A stretch of DNA of 64,000 nt, taken from the NCBI RefSeq assembly GCF_007954275.1, contig NZ_VOLT01000001.1:62001-126000 (forward strand), given 5' to 3'. Shown here piece by piece: positions 17,801 to 26,400 of this stretch (its first letter is position 1; each line of letters starts with the position of its first letter). Below the pieces are notes generated by a model that did not search any database, was not told where the DNA came from, and saw only the letters and a list, made by a program, of their open reading frames with translations. The position numbers were made by a program, and so were the translations under genes. This DNA is from Colwellia demingiae. GTDB taxonomy: Bacteria > Pseudomonadota > Gammaproteobacteria > Enterobacterales > Alteromonadaceae.

Positions 17801-19730
17801 CAACAATGTCAATAAAAGTAACTTCTGAATCATTAATGATAATGTTGCCTGGCTGTATATCACCATGAAATAAATGAGCACTGTGAAGCTTTAATAACGA
17901 CTTTAAAAGGCTTTTACCTATTATTGTACCCATCCCTTTTTCGGCATCAGTTAAAAATGTATCCCACGTTATTCCATTAGCCCACTCGAAGACAAAGTAC
18001 ACATTTTGCATCTGTGCATTAAAGCCAAATTCTGATATTTCTTGAATACAGCTTAAGTTCGCAGTTGAAATAATTTGTACACGATGTAAAAATGCTAATA
18101 GTTGATGGTTAATACCACCGCCCTTATTTGTATCCGATACACCGAACCATGCCTTCACTCCCAGCTTTTCGTCTGGCGTTTTTAACAAATGACAAGTTCC
18201 ATTAACTTGTTCAGGAATAGCACCAAAATCAGCATATATATTTTTCGTTGACAAGAATGGTGAGATACTTTCTAAAGCACCGTTATTTGAAGGCTTGTCA
18301 CCTTTTAAAAGACGATTAAACTCTGTTAAAGACTCTCTAAGGTCTTGAAATCTCTGACCTGATTCTAACTCTAACCCTTTATCAAACCATGTCTGAAGTA
18401 ATTCACTTAACTTATTATTTTTAATAGGCGACCAAGAATATATTCCATCCTGTTTATTGGGCCAACAGCCAAATGCAATATAGTGACTCGCAGCCGTTGC
18501 AAGATATACATCCCTCGTAAAAGCTGTGCCGTCACTGTCATCAAATAAATCTTCAGGTGTAACAACTCGACCATGTTGCAAAATTGAACGAACATTAGAA
18601 ACAGTCTTATTCTGAGGATCAGGGTAAGAAGCAGTTAAGAAGTTTGACAAGACGACTTTACTTGGCAAAGACAACCAGATGCTGTGCGAGCCAATATCTC
18701 TATGTGCGACATCTATATCATGTAGTCTTGCAAGTTGGCTGATTAATGCCTGAATTAAATCAAGTCTACTGTCATCTGATAACTTGGATTTGTTTTTTCT
18801 TATGAATTGTTCAAGCCTTTCTTTTCTACTAGGCCATTCATATAGCTCAACAAAATCTGAACTCAAATCCGTTGGAAGGTGTAAGAGAGATAAATGTAAA
18901 TCCTTCAAATCGTCTTCTTGCGTATCAATATATCCCAGAACACTAGATTCACGATGCGCTATTAGTGCTCTTTGTTCCGGTGTTCTAGCACTTTCAACAA
19001 TGCATGGGGCTGTAAAATCCCAACGTCTCATTAAGGCTTTGTAATTATGATTATTAGCTCTTTCACTTTGAAACTCAGCATAAAGATGATCTTTATGCTG
19101 AAATAAGGCCGTACTTTTCTGAATATAGTTATTTACTGAGAATGTTTTCGCTTTAAAATCTGCACTATTATTGGAAAAAATTCTATCCCAAATCGTTATA
19201 TTCTTATTTGGAAAGTCTTCTTTTCGTTTAAATGATTTTTTCTTGCCAAAACATTTAACATAATGATTTACATCACCAATTTTTTTAAACTCATCAAGAG
19301 TAAAGACATACTCCCTTTCATCTGAAGGTAAGTTTGAATTGTCGGCACTGCCGCATAAAACAACACAAAAATCGACCCAAGGTCTAAATTTTCCTTTGAG
19401 TTTTTGATCTAATTTGCTGGAAAGTATCTGAGCTGCTCTTCTAGCTTGCTTTACACCATCTCTTCTAGTTTCTTGATGTCCATCACTGTACTCCTGAACC
19501 CAACCACGATTATCAGAATAAAGTTTACCTGTATAATTCTTTAACTCGACTACGATAATTCTGTCATCTGTAATTAGAATTATGTCAGCTTCAAATTCAT
19601 TGCTCTGACGTCCAATCATCTCTAAGGAGGAGTAACCTTTCCAATTGTTTGGCAGGTGTTCTTCTAAGACATCATTTGCTTTTCTTTCATATCCATTGAT
19701 ACCCAACGGGTCTAGGCAAACTATTTGCAT
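14880..19730 (-). CDS. NERD - kinase - kinase - SF1 helicase protein, Mokosh type I MkoA-like (1616 aa)
   Basis: A very large multidomain protein. Residues 1-130 are a NERD nuclease-like domain, with Asp49, Glu62 and Lys64 forming the D-ExK pattern in EADIILI and VVELKNY. Residues about 210-480 are a first protein-kinase-like domain (HRD at 343-345). Residues about 500-690 are a second (HGD at 622-624, Asn629, Asp641). The C-terminal 550 residues are a Upf1/COG1112 superfamily 1 helicase: Walker A GPPGTGKT at 1060-1067, VVIDEAARSPASELA near 1315, a GDHKQLPPLF motif, and VDSYQGKENSIVIVS with RANVALSRAKERL near the end. A serine/threonine kinase fused to a COG1112 helicase next to a partner gene is the architecture described for Mokosh type I anti-phage defence. 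The additional NERD and duplicated kinase may define a variant. Confidence 0.78.
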   Translation of the reverse strand: MQIVCLDPLGINGYERKANDVLEEHLPNNWKGYSSLEMIGRQSNEFEADIILITDDRIIVVELKNYTGKLYSDNRGWVQEYSDGHQETRRDGVKQARRAAQILSSKLDQKLKGKFRPWVDFCVVLCGSADNSNLPSDEREYVFTLDEFKKIGDVNHYVKCFGKKKSFKRKEDFPNKNITIWDRIFSNNSADFKAKTFSVNNYIQKSTALFQHKDHLYAEFQSERANNHNYKALMRRWDFTAPCIVESARTPEQRALIAHRESSVLGYIDTQEDDLKDLHLSLLHLPTDLSSDFVELYEWPSRKERLEQFIRKNKSKLSDDSRLDLIQALISQLARLHDIDVAHRDIGSHSIWLSLPSKVVLSNFLTASYPDPQNKTVSNVRSILQHGRVVTPEDLFDDSDGTAFTRDVYLATAASHYIAFGCWPNKQDGIYSWSPIKNNKLSELLQTWFDKGLELESGQRFQDLRESLTEFNRLLKGDKPSNNGALESISPFLSTKNIYADFGAIPEQVNGTCHLLKTPDEKLGVKAWFGVSDTNKGGGINHQLLAFLHRVQIISTANLSCIQEISEFGFNAQMQNVYFVFEWANGITWDTFLTDAEKGMGTIIGKSLLKSLLKLHSAHLFHGDIQPGNIIINDSEVTFIDIVEYNHTSESRYTPSYVPDNFENISINAIDRFATIKLVNELANKFGLIHLINHTKLLMEQPEISVADVEKLHDEYDAILNPPPPKEIEKFEINHKNFSSITSNFVSDDGVFYVLIKLNAGKNKDLVRIILSGTKNQVDLLVNPENKFVVTAYIKEIRHDQFMWNKRDSDIEIKGDISLANSSYDNNIKLLNAVLESPVFHELTKRSENVPLIKNETSRSILTLAKPDKPKIGSASEIWKVLVETEHESNPKIQVTTEPKRTETGRFTFNYTSENNKLDFDLSKENVALKTELRGELREIGRIEDFGSDTILYRPKGRNTPRVGDSIVLEGSLSAASLAKREKAVSNLVMGRGVISNITDYFSPGLSIEPTVSKMEPSDEELEEYTEYGADKEILFELNELQRKAFKDIYRYGPVTLLQGPPGTGKTAFIGSFIHYTISKGAKRVLLVSQSHEAVNNAAEKVRSLFGKVDKSIDIVRLGDQRNLSMNLDDVGEKSLQEHYRDKFRAEYKERICALVDNLGLEHEFVEIVTDYELSFGQKIDRLISQSKDSELLENMEFNQRVNKIKDQLSSFINRTIDIQMDFEGVALCDIRDKLYGKLSLNFEVYSPELIDKLKNIIFISNEWLSVMASSKAQFQNFLAKTRTLVCGTCVGIGRYQYGIQENIYDLVVIDEAARSPASELAIAMQVGRKILLVGDHKQLPPLFDDEHIKAAKRILPSISSDEFKRSDFERAFLSDYGQVVGQSLMMQYRMAPTIGDLVSHCFYDNALETGRGEPEPEYADLPASLGKTVTWLDTSSKGKNAEESRPNWKGANTHSAINSGEADVVISLLSQLMKADNNSQIFKESEEPTIGIICMYGEQSRLLIKKINTLAWARTLLEKRIIKVDTVDSYQGKENSIVIVSLVRSNKHFSQGHVSSENRANVALSRAKERLYVVGDNRMWSRQNQESAFGRVYSYITSEDNDDCCVIDAVSVEKL

Positions 19731-19808
19731 TCCATTACTCCGAAATTTTTAAAATATTTAACTTACTCTTTGTAAAATAAAATTTGTGTAAAGCTTTGTT
19801 ATTAAATG

Positions 19809-22800
19809 CTAAAAACCACCATAGGTGCTCATACCCGCACCTTGATAGTTACTATAAACATGTTGGTAAATAACCAGTTCCATATCAGCTAACTCATCAT
19901 CAGGATATGGTGCTTGAGGTAAATATTGAAGGCTATCACCGATAATTGTTTTAACTTGTGATTTAACCTGCGTACTTTCACGCCATCGGTCAACTTTTAG
20001 CTTTTCTTCTTTTAAAATCTCTAAAGTTTTCTGGGCAACCTTTTTAACTTCGGCTTCTTCTTTCTTAGAGAGCGTTGACTTTTTAAGTAGATCAAAGATG
20101 GCTAACGACTCTTCATTTAACCCTTCACGAGCGGCTCTTTCTACTTCAGGGGTAATCACGTTAGCCCAATAGTCTTTAACATCATCAAATGCCTTTTGAA
20201 CAGCTTGTAAGTCCTTTCCTGCATTATATTCTTCGATGATTTGCTTATATTTATCATAAAACTCTAAACGAATAGGATTCTGCTGAATCATCTTTTGTAA
20301 TTGCTGTTCTATGGCTTCTTGCAAATTAAAAACTATAGCATTTTTTTGAGTTGATTTAGCAAACGCGGCTTGTAACTTGTCAAAGTCTAATGTACTTAAA
20401 TCAACATAATCGTCATCAGACTTTGTTGTTGTTTTAGTGCTAACACTCATACTCACTTCTTGTTGAAGTTTACGCATAATGTCTGAAATATCTGCTGACT
20501 TGGTATTTTGGTTTAATTGAGTATAAATCGCTTCAATAGCGTTAAATTCTTTTGTGTAAGGCTTGATCCAATCTGAAGGATATTGTGCCAAGTATTTTCT
20601 GAAAACATCCCTTGCCGCGACTTCAAATTGAGTACGTGTTGTTTCATTCAAACACACTGCATTTGCTGCTTTATTTAACTGTCCCAATTTTTCCATTGCT
20701 GTTGGTGCATTAACCAATTCATCTAAATTAAAATCGACTTCAGATAAAAACTCTTTAACCGCTACAATGGCTAAAACAAGTTCAGCTTCTAACTCTTCTA
20801 ATTTTCCCGCAGGATTACCACTCCCTCCACCTTTACCACCTGGTTTAGACTTTCCACCTTCACCGTATACTGAGTAGGCTTTTTCTAATTGTTTATAAAC
20901 ATTACCGTAATCAACAATTAATCCATTTTCTTTTTCATCATCATAAACACGGTTGGCACGAGCAATTGTTTGCATAAGCGTGTGGCCTTGAATCGGTTTA
21001 TCAAGATATACCGTTGATACACACTGTGCATCAAAACCCGTAATCCACATTGCACATACAAAGGCTAAACGAAATGGGTTATCTTCATCTTTGAATTCTT
21101 TTTCGAGATCTCGTTCAACAACTTTCTTGCGATGAGTTTCAATATCTAAGCCAAGCTTTTTAAATTTCTTAACTTCATTTTGCTCACTGCTCACTACCAC
21201 ACATACTTCAGTATTTTTTACTCGGTCATAGTGTTTTTGTATAGTAAGTGCTTGTTGTTCATCTTCTGCGTCCATTAAACGCTGTTTTAGCTCTTTTAAA
21301 TACTCAGGCCAGTATGACATTACCAAATCGTACATACGCACGGCTGTGGGCTTATCAAGCGCCACAAACATTGCTTTACCTTGATAGCCCCTATCATTAA
21401 AGTGCCAGACTAAATCTTTAGCTATTTTATCTAACCGATCATCAGAAGTTAGAATGGGGTAATCTCTAGCGAACTCTCGTTTCAGCTTTGCTATTTGGTC
21501 TTGATCGAGATCTTCGTTATTGATGATATCGGCCATCCGCTGATCCAAATCAGGGTTTTCTATATCTAGCTTTTCACCCCTATTGAAATATCTAAGCGGT
21601 AGCGTCGCACCATCAGCTATTGCCATTTTAAAATCATAAACAGAAACATACTCACCAAATATATTTTTGGTCAGTTCTACCTCTTCAGCAATGAGTGGCG
21701 TACCTGTAAACCCTAAGAATGAAGCATTAGGAATTGCTTTGAAACGCATGTTGCGAGCAAATTTACCACCTTGAGTTCTATGCGCTTCATCAGAAATAAC
21801 AATAATATTTTTTCTATCTGATAATTCTGGATATTCGGTTTCTTTTTTAGGATCAATTGAAAATTTATGGATAAGTGAAAATACATATCGATGATTTTCC
21901 GCCATTAATTCCCGTAAATGATCACGGCTTTTAGCTCTTATGCCACGCTTAGGCAGTTGTTCAGGTATGGCTCCACAGCCAGAAAATGTATCGTATAATT
22001 GATTTTCCAATTCAGTACGATCAACAACAATTAAAAAAGTATAACTTCCACCAAATTTACGGAGTATTTTTTGAGTCAAAAACACCATTGAATATGACTT
22101 ACCAGAGCCTTGCGTATGCCAAAAAACACCTAATTTACCTTTTAAATCTTCAATGTTTCTTGTTTGATCAACAACCTTATTTACACCAATAAACTGATGG
22201 TTTTTTGCCATAAGTTTAATAACATCATCACCTTCACCATCAAATAACAAAAAATTTTCAAATAAATCCAGTAAACGTGTTTTATCACATGTACCTCGAA
22301 GGATAGTATCTAGGCTAACAACACCTTCATCATTTTCTTCGATGCGCTTCCATTCTAGGAAGAACTTATACTTACTCGTTACAGTACCTACACAGGCGTC
22401 TGTACCATTACTTAAAATAATAAATGCATTACAATGCAAAACTTCAGATATAGTATCTTTATAATCGCTGAGATTATCGTCATAAGCATGTCGCAGGTCT
22501 TGATGATGTGCTTTAAGCTCAAAGAACACGAGAGGTATTCCGTTAACAAAACCAACAATATCAGGACGGCGATTATACAATTTACCAACTACTTCGAGTT
22601 GCCTAACTGCTAAAAACTCATTTTTAGTTGGTTCATTAAAATTAAAGACTTTTAAACGTTTTTTTTGCAATATGCCTTTATCATCTTGATAACTAACTTG
22701 TACACCTTTAGTCAGTAGCTGATGCTTGATTTTGTTAATAGCCCCTAAACTTTTATCAGCGATAACTTGAATAATTTCTGTTATACCGCTTTGATAGGCA

Positions 22801-23021
22801 AGCTCAGGTAAGTTGGGATTTAATTTTTTCAATGCTAGTGTGAGATCACGAACTAAAACAACTTCCGATTTATTAGCACGACCAAGTAAACCATCACTTC
22901 TATCGCCTTTTACGGAAAATGATTCTTTGTGCCAAGCTGTTACTACTTTCCAACCTAAGTCTTCAAGCACTTCTTGTGCAGCATTTTCTACTAAACCATC
23001 TTCAGAATACTCATAACTCAT
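19809..23021 (-). CDS. hsdR: Type I restriction endonuclease subunit R
   Basis: A 1070-residue HsdR. The N-terminal PD-(D/E)xK nuclease is seen as RRPDIVGFVNG followed by PLVFFELKAHH (about residues 155-175). The SF2 translocase has Walker A FWHTQGSGKSYSMV near residue 305, the DEAH box VISDEAHRTQGG near 410 and motif III FTGTPL near 440. A helical C-terminal region for HsdM/HsdS contact follows. It translocates DNA and cuts unmethylated phage or plasmid DNA as part of the R2M2S complex. It is 16 bases after hsdS in the same direction, so hsdM-hsdS-hsdR form one operon. The gene is full length. Confidence 0.93.
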   Translation of the reverse strand: MSYEYSEDGLVENAAQEVLEDLGWKVVTAWHKESFSVKGDRSDGLLGRANKSEVVLVRDLTLALKKLNPNLPELAYQSGITEIIQVIADKSLGAINKIKHQLLTKGVQVSYQDDKGILQKKRLKVFNFNEPTKNEFLAVRQLEVVGKLYNRRPDIVGFVNGIPLVFFELKAHHQDLRHAYDDNLSDYKDTISEVLHCNAFIILSNGTDACVGTVTSKYKFFLEWKRIEENDEGVVSLDTILRGTCDKTRLLDLFENFLLFDGEGDDVIKLMAKNHQFIGVNKVVDQTRNIEDLKGKLGVFWHTQGSGKSYSMVFLTQKILRKFGGSYTFLIVVDRTELENQLYDTFSGCGAIPEQLPKRGIRAKSRDHLRELMAENHRYVFSLIHKFSIDPKKETEYPELSDRKNIIVISDEAHRTQGGKFARNMRFKAIPNASFLGFTGTPLIAEEVELTKNIFGEYVSVYDFKMAIADGATLPLRYFNRGEKLDIENPDLDQRMADIINNEDLDQDQIAKLKREFARDYPILTSDDRLDKIAKDLVWHFNDRGYQGKAMFVALDKPTAVRMYDLVMSYWPEYLKELKQRLMDAEDEQQALTIQKHYDRVKNTEVCVVVSSEQNEVKKFKKLGLDIETHRKKVVERDLEKEFKDEDNPFRLAFVCAMWITGFDAQCVSTVYLDKPIQGHTLMQTIARANRVYDDEKENGLIVDYGNVYKQLEKAYSVYGEGGKSKPGGKGGGSGNPAGKLEELEAELVLAIVAVKEFLSEVDFNLDELVNAPTAMEKLGQLNKAANAVCLNETTRTQFEVAARDVFRKYLAQYPSDWIKPYTKEFNAIEAIYTQLNQNTKSADISDIMRKLQQEVSMSVSTKTTTKSDDDYVDLSTLDFDKLQAAFAKSTQKNAIVFNLQEAIEQQLQKMIQQNPIRLEFYDKYKQIIEEYNAGKDLQAVQKAFDDVKDYWANVITPEVERAAREGLNEESLAIFDLLKKSTLSKKEEAEVKKVAQKTLEILKEEKLKVDRWRESTQVKSQVKTIIGDSLQYLPQAPYPDDELADMELVIYQHVYSNYQGAGMSTYGGF

Positions 23022-23037
23022 ATCAGCAATGTCCTTA

Positions 23038-24351
23038 TTAATTATTTTTCTGTAACCTTTCTAACAAATTTACAGGTAATTCAACTTGTTCGATATCAAT
23101 CATTCCTGTCATTAGTCGAGGAAGTAAAATATTACGAGACTCATTCAAAAGTTGAATTTGTTTAAGAAGATTATTTATATTTTCAAAAATTGGTCGAGCA
23201 TATTCATCAAACTTTTGAATCAAACCATTTTCTCTCGACGGTAACTTTGGCTTAAAAGATAAGATCTTTGAAGGTGAAGTATGCTTTACTGTTGCGCCAG
23301 AAGAAGAGCCAACAACAAAACCTCTATAAGACTGGTCTTGAAAAAGCATATAATAGAAATACTTAGGAAAAAAATTTTTGTCAACGGGTAACACCTTCCC
23401 AAGTCGTTGATTGTGTAGAAACGTTTTACTACTTTCAGGAACCAACAGAGGATAACCAAGCGTGTCTGCTTCTTTACTCAAATCAGTCATGGTTACTAAC
23501 AAATCATGTAATTTCAAAATATACTCTTTGGGATTTTCTGCGGTCTCATCATAATATTTAACCTTATTAAGCTTTAGACCCCCACCAATTTTGAAATTAC
23601 CTGGCGTTAATAATACTTTAGATGTTTCCTCTTCTCTAAAAAATTCACCTTTGTACGCATATCCATGTTTTATAGTTACTACGTCATTTAGATTCCAAAT
23701 ATCCCAACCTTTTGGCAATTTTGTTTCAGAATCAATAGGTGTATTTTTGTAATCTGGAAATTTACAGCGAACAAACCATTCTTCGTATGTAATTTTAGCT
23801 GTCTCTTCAAGTAGTTTTATACGCTTTTGATTATTTTCTATTAAGTCATCATAAGCTGATAAAATATTGCCAATCTTGAGCTGTACATCAATTGGAGGAC
23901 ACGGGATTTTTAAATTTTCGGCATCATCAACCTTTATATGAGGAACTGTTGCTCCAAAAGCAATACCATGCACATAGCCTTGAATCGCATCGCTTTGTAA
24001 AATATAAGCGAGGTACTTCCAATCAAGTAACGCAGGGTCTGGTCTATAATGAAATAGTCTTTGGCCTAGAAATACATTTTTATCATTAGATGTAAAGCGG
24101 CCAACATTACCTACTGGTGCTTCTCTTGAAAATATAACATCTCCATATTCTGGCTTTGATCGGCGAGTCCACTTTATAAAGGTTTCTTCTTCAACATACC
24201 TAACGGTATTCAAATCTATAAAACCGCCACCTACATTGGTTGTTCTGATCATTTTGTAAGGGGTTACATAATCCACAACAGGTGCTGTTTTATTGACACA
24301 ATCAATTGCTAAAATACAAAGCTCTGATATTGGTTTTGATTCCCAAATCAT
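23038..24351 (-). CDS. hsdS: Type I restriction-modification specificity subunit S
   Basis: A 437-residue HsdS with two target-recognition domains, each followed by a conserved helix: residues about 1-200 (first TRD, ending IENNQKRIKLLEETAKITYEE) and 205-420 (second TRD, ending in the helical tail LLKQIQLLNESRNILLPRL). It directs both methylation and restriction to a bipartite DNA site; the site cannot be predicted by eye. The start overlaps the stop of hsdM by four bases (ATGA), and hsdR follows after 16 bases. No truncation or recombination repeats are apparent, so it looks like a fixed specificity gene rather than an inverting locus. Confidence 0.92.
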   Translation of the reverse strand: MIWESKPISELCILAIDCVNKTAPVVDYVTPYKMIRTTNVGGGFIDLNTVRYVEEETFIKWTRRSKPEYGDVIFSREAPVGNVGRFTSNDKNVFLGQRLFHYRPDPALLDWKYLAYILQSDAIQGYVHGIAFGATVPHIKVDDAENLKIPCPPIDVQLKIGNILSAYDDLIENNQKRIKLLEETAKITYEEWFVRCKFPDYKNTPIDSETKLPKGWDIWNLNDVVTIKHGYAYKGEFFREEETSKVLLTPGNFKIGGGLKLNKVKYYDETAENPKEYILKLHDLLVTMTDLSKEADTLGYPLLVPESSKTFLHNQRLGKVLPVDKNFFPKYFYYMLFQDQSYRGFVVGSSSGATVKHTSPSKILSFKPKLPSRENGLIQKFDEYARPIFENINNLLKQIQLLNESRNILLPRLMTGMIDIEQVELPVNLLERLQKNN

Positions 24352-26354
24352 AGTTTTACACCCTGTATAAAATTCATTAAATCATTGGCAGAATGATTTA
24401 ATGAATTTAATTCTTTATTGATTTCAGAAATTCTAAATTTATAATCAAACTCTTCATCAATTTGTATTTTGTAGCCCACATAACGTCCAGGCGTTAAACT
24501 AAAGTCATTTTCTTTCACTTCATCTTTGTTAACTATCTTGCAGAATCCCTCAATGTCCTGATATTCATTTTCAGGGAAATTCTCCAACATAAACTGCCAA
24601 TCTTTTACTTGCTGTTTATAGTTTGATAATGACTCTTTTAACACTTGTCGATGTTCTTTAATAATGATCACTAATGAGCGTAAAAGCTTTCCATGCTCAT
24701 CAAGTTGTTTTTTCTTAGCTTTATTTTTATCCGTATTTTTATTATCCAGCGCAGATAGCTCTTTTTTATCTTGCTCTAAAGCAGTTTGATATTCTTCAAG
24801 ATGAAGGGTTAGTTTTTCTACTGGGTTTTCAAATACATGTATCAGGGTTTTACACTCGTCAAACTCAGGCTCACTTGGTACTTTAGAAAAAATAGCAAGC
24901 TCATCGACTACGTCAGTAAAATCTAACGATACGGATTTGTGCTCATCTAATATTTCTTGGCATTGTTGACGAAGTAAATTTACTTCCCTAGAAATTTCAG
25001 TTGCTAGTTCTATTGCATTTTTCTGGTGTTTTTCGTTACCATCGGCAATAGCCCTACTATCTCCACGGTATGATTCCATAACTGTACTAAAGTTCTGCAA
25101 TTGACCTAGTGAAAAATCATTAATGGTATTGGTAACTACTCGGAAAGTATTTCGAGCATCAATCATTAATATTTTATCTTTATTTACTCTAGGTTTACCT
25201 TTATCTAAAAACCAAACATGACATGGTAATGAGCGGGTATAAAAGAAGTTATTACCAACAGAAACGATGCAATCGACATCGCCTGTTTCAACCAGTTTTT
25301 CACGAATATTTTTTTCCGTACTTCCAGCGTCAGTAGCTGAGCTTGTCATAACAAAGCCAGCCCGCCCATTTTTATTTAAATAGCTGTGAAAATATTGAAT
25401 CCACAAATAGTTACCATTATCTGCATTTGGAATACCTACATCTTTAAACAAACGTACATCATTTTTAACGTAGTCTTTTTTCTTATCAACTTTTTTTACG
25501 TTAAATGGCGGGTTAGCCATTACAAAGTCACATTTACCTACCAGGTTGTGCGGATCAGAATAAAAACTATTATCCTCAATAATCTTCCCTTCAATACCAT
25601 GTATTGCAAGGTTCATTTTAGCTAAACGGGTGTTATTAGATTTAAGCTCGGTTCCGTAACAAGTAATGGCTTCATTAATTGATTTAACCGATTTATTTTC
25701 TTCTAGAAAATGACCTGTTTGTACGAACATACCCGCTGATCCACAAGCAGGATCGTGAATAATGCCGTGATCTGGTTTTATCAGGTTAACAATAAGTTGT
25801 ACTAACGACGGTGGAGTGAAGAATTCGCCGCCTTCTTGAGCACCCGCGCCATCCATAGAGAACTTCATTAAGAAAAACTCATAGATCCTCCCAAAAACAT
25901 CGCCCGTTAGATTTTTAACCGAGTCCTTGTTAAAAACACGTATAAGTTCGGATAAAAGATCTGTATCCATTTCTTGATAATTCTTAGGTAAAACGCCTTG
26001 TAAGTCTGGATACTCATTTTCTATTAAACGCATTGCTTCATTAATAGCTTCATCAATGGCTTCACCCTCAGGTAAATCAGCTAAATAATCATATTGCGAC
26101 TTCTCAGGTAACATCATTGCACCTTGAGCTAAAAAGTCATCTTTAGTTGCTGATCTTTTACCACGAGGCCCCTCAGGAATACTTGCTTCGACTGCGCCTT
26201 TTGCTTGATCATATCTATTTTGTGCATAACGAAGAAGAATTAAACCTAATACAGGATCTTTATATTCAGCAGCGGTAAGTTTTGAATTAGCACGTAAGGT
26301 ATTTGCGCTATCCCATAAATCGGTTTCTAGTTGTTTGATTTCTTGCTGATTCAT
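24348..26354 (-). CDS. hsdM: Type I restriction-modification methyltransferase subunit M
   Basis: A 668-residue adenine-N6 methyltransferase. The N-terminal HsdM helical domain (residues 1-150) precedes the SAM-binding motif HDPACGSAGMFVQTGHF near residue 205 and the catalytic NPPF motif in FVMANPPFNVKK near 285. The C-terminal region contains a long coiled coil (around residues 530-590), making it longer than E. coli HsdM (529 aa). It methylates the host site and forms the core of the restriction complex. It follows the herA gene after 46 bases on the same strand and may share transcription with the SIR2-HerA genes upstream. Confidence 0.93.
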   Translation of the reverse strand: MNQQEIKQLETDLWDSANTLRANSKLTAAEYKDPVLGLILLRYAQNRYDQAKGAVEASIPEGPRGKRSATKDDFLAQGAMMLPEKSQYDYLADLPEGEAIDEAINEAMRLIENEYPDLQGVLPKNYQEMDTDLLSELIRVFNKDSVKNLTGDVFGRIYEFFLMKFSMDGAGAQEGGEFFTPPSLVQLIVNLIKPDHGIIHDPACGSAGMFVQTGHFLEENKSVKSINEAITCYGTELKSNNTRLAKMNLAIHGIEGKIIEDNSFYSDPHNLVGKCDFVMANPPFNVKKVDKKKDYVKNDVRLFKDVGIPNADNGNYLWIQYFHSYLNKNGRAGFVMTSSATDAGSTEKNIREKLVETGDVDCIVSVGNNFFYTRSLPCHVWFLDKGKPRVNKDKILMIDARNTFRVVTNTINDFSLGQLQNFSTVMESYRGDSRAIADGNEKHQKNAIELATEISREVNLLRQQCQEILDEHKSVSLDFTDVVDELAIFSKVPSEPEFDECKTLIHVFENPVEKLTLHLEEYQTALEQDKKELSALDNKNTDKNKAKKKQLDEHGKLLRSLVIIIKEHRQVLKESLSNYKQQVKDWQFMLENFPENEYQDIEGFCKIVNKDEVKENDFSLTPGRYVGYKIQIDEEFDYKFRISEINKELNSLNHSANDLMNFIQGVKL

Positions 26355-26400
26355 TTATTTCAACTTCTTTAGTTTGGTATCCGTAAACGGATTGAATTAT

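Noticed and set aside
16762..19044. Plus-strand open frames opposite the MkoA-like gene
   Set aside because: Shadow frames of a real gene with clear domains; no ribosome binding sites.
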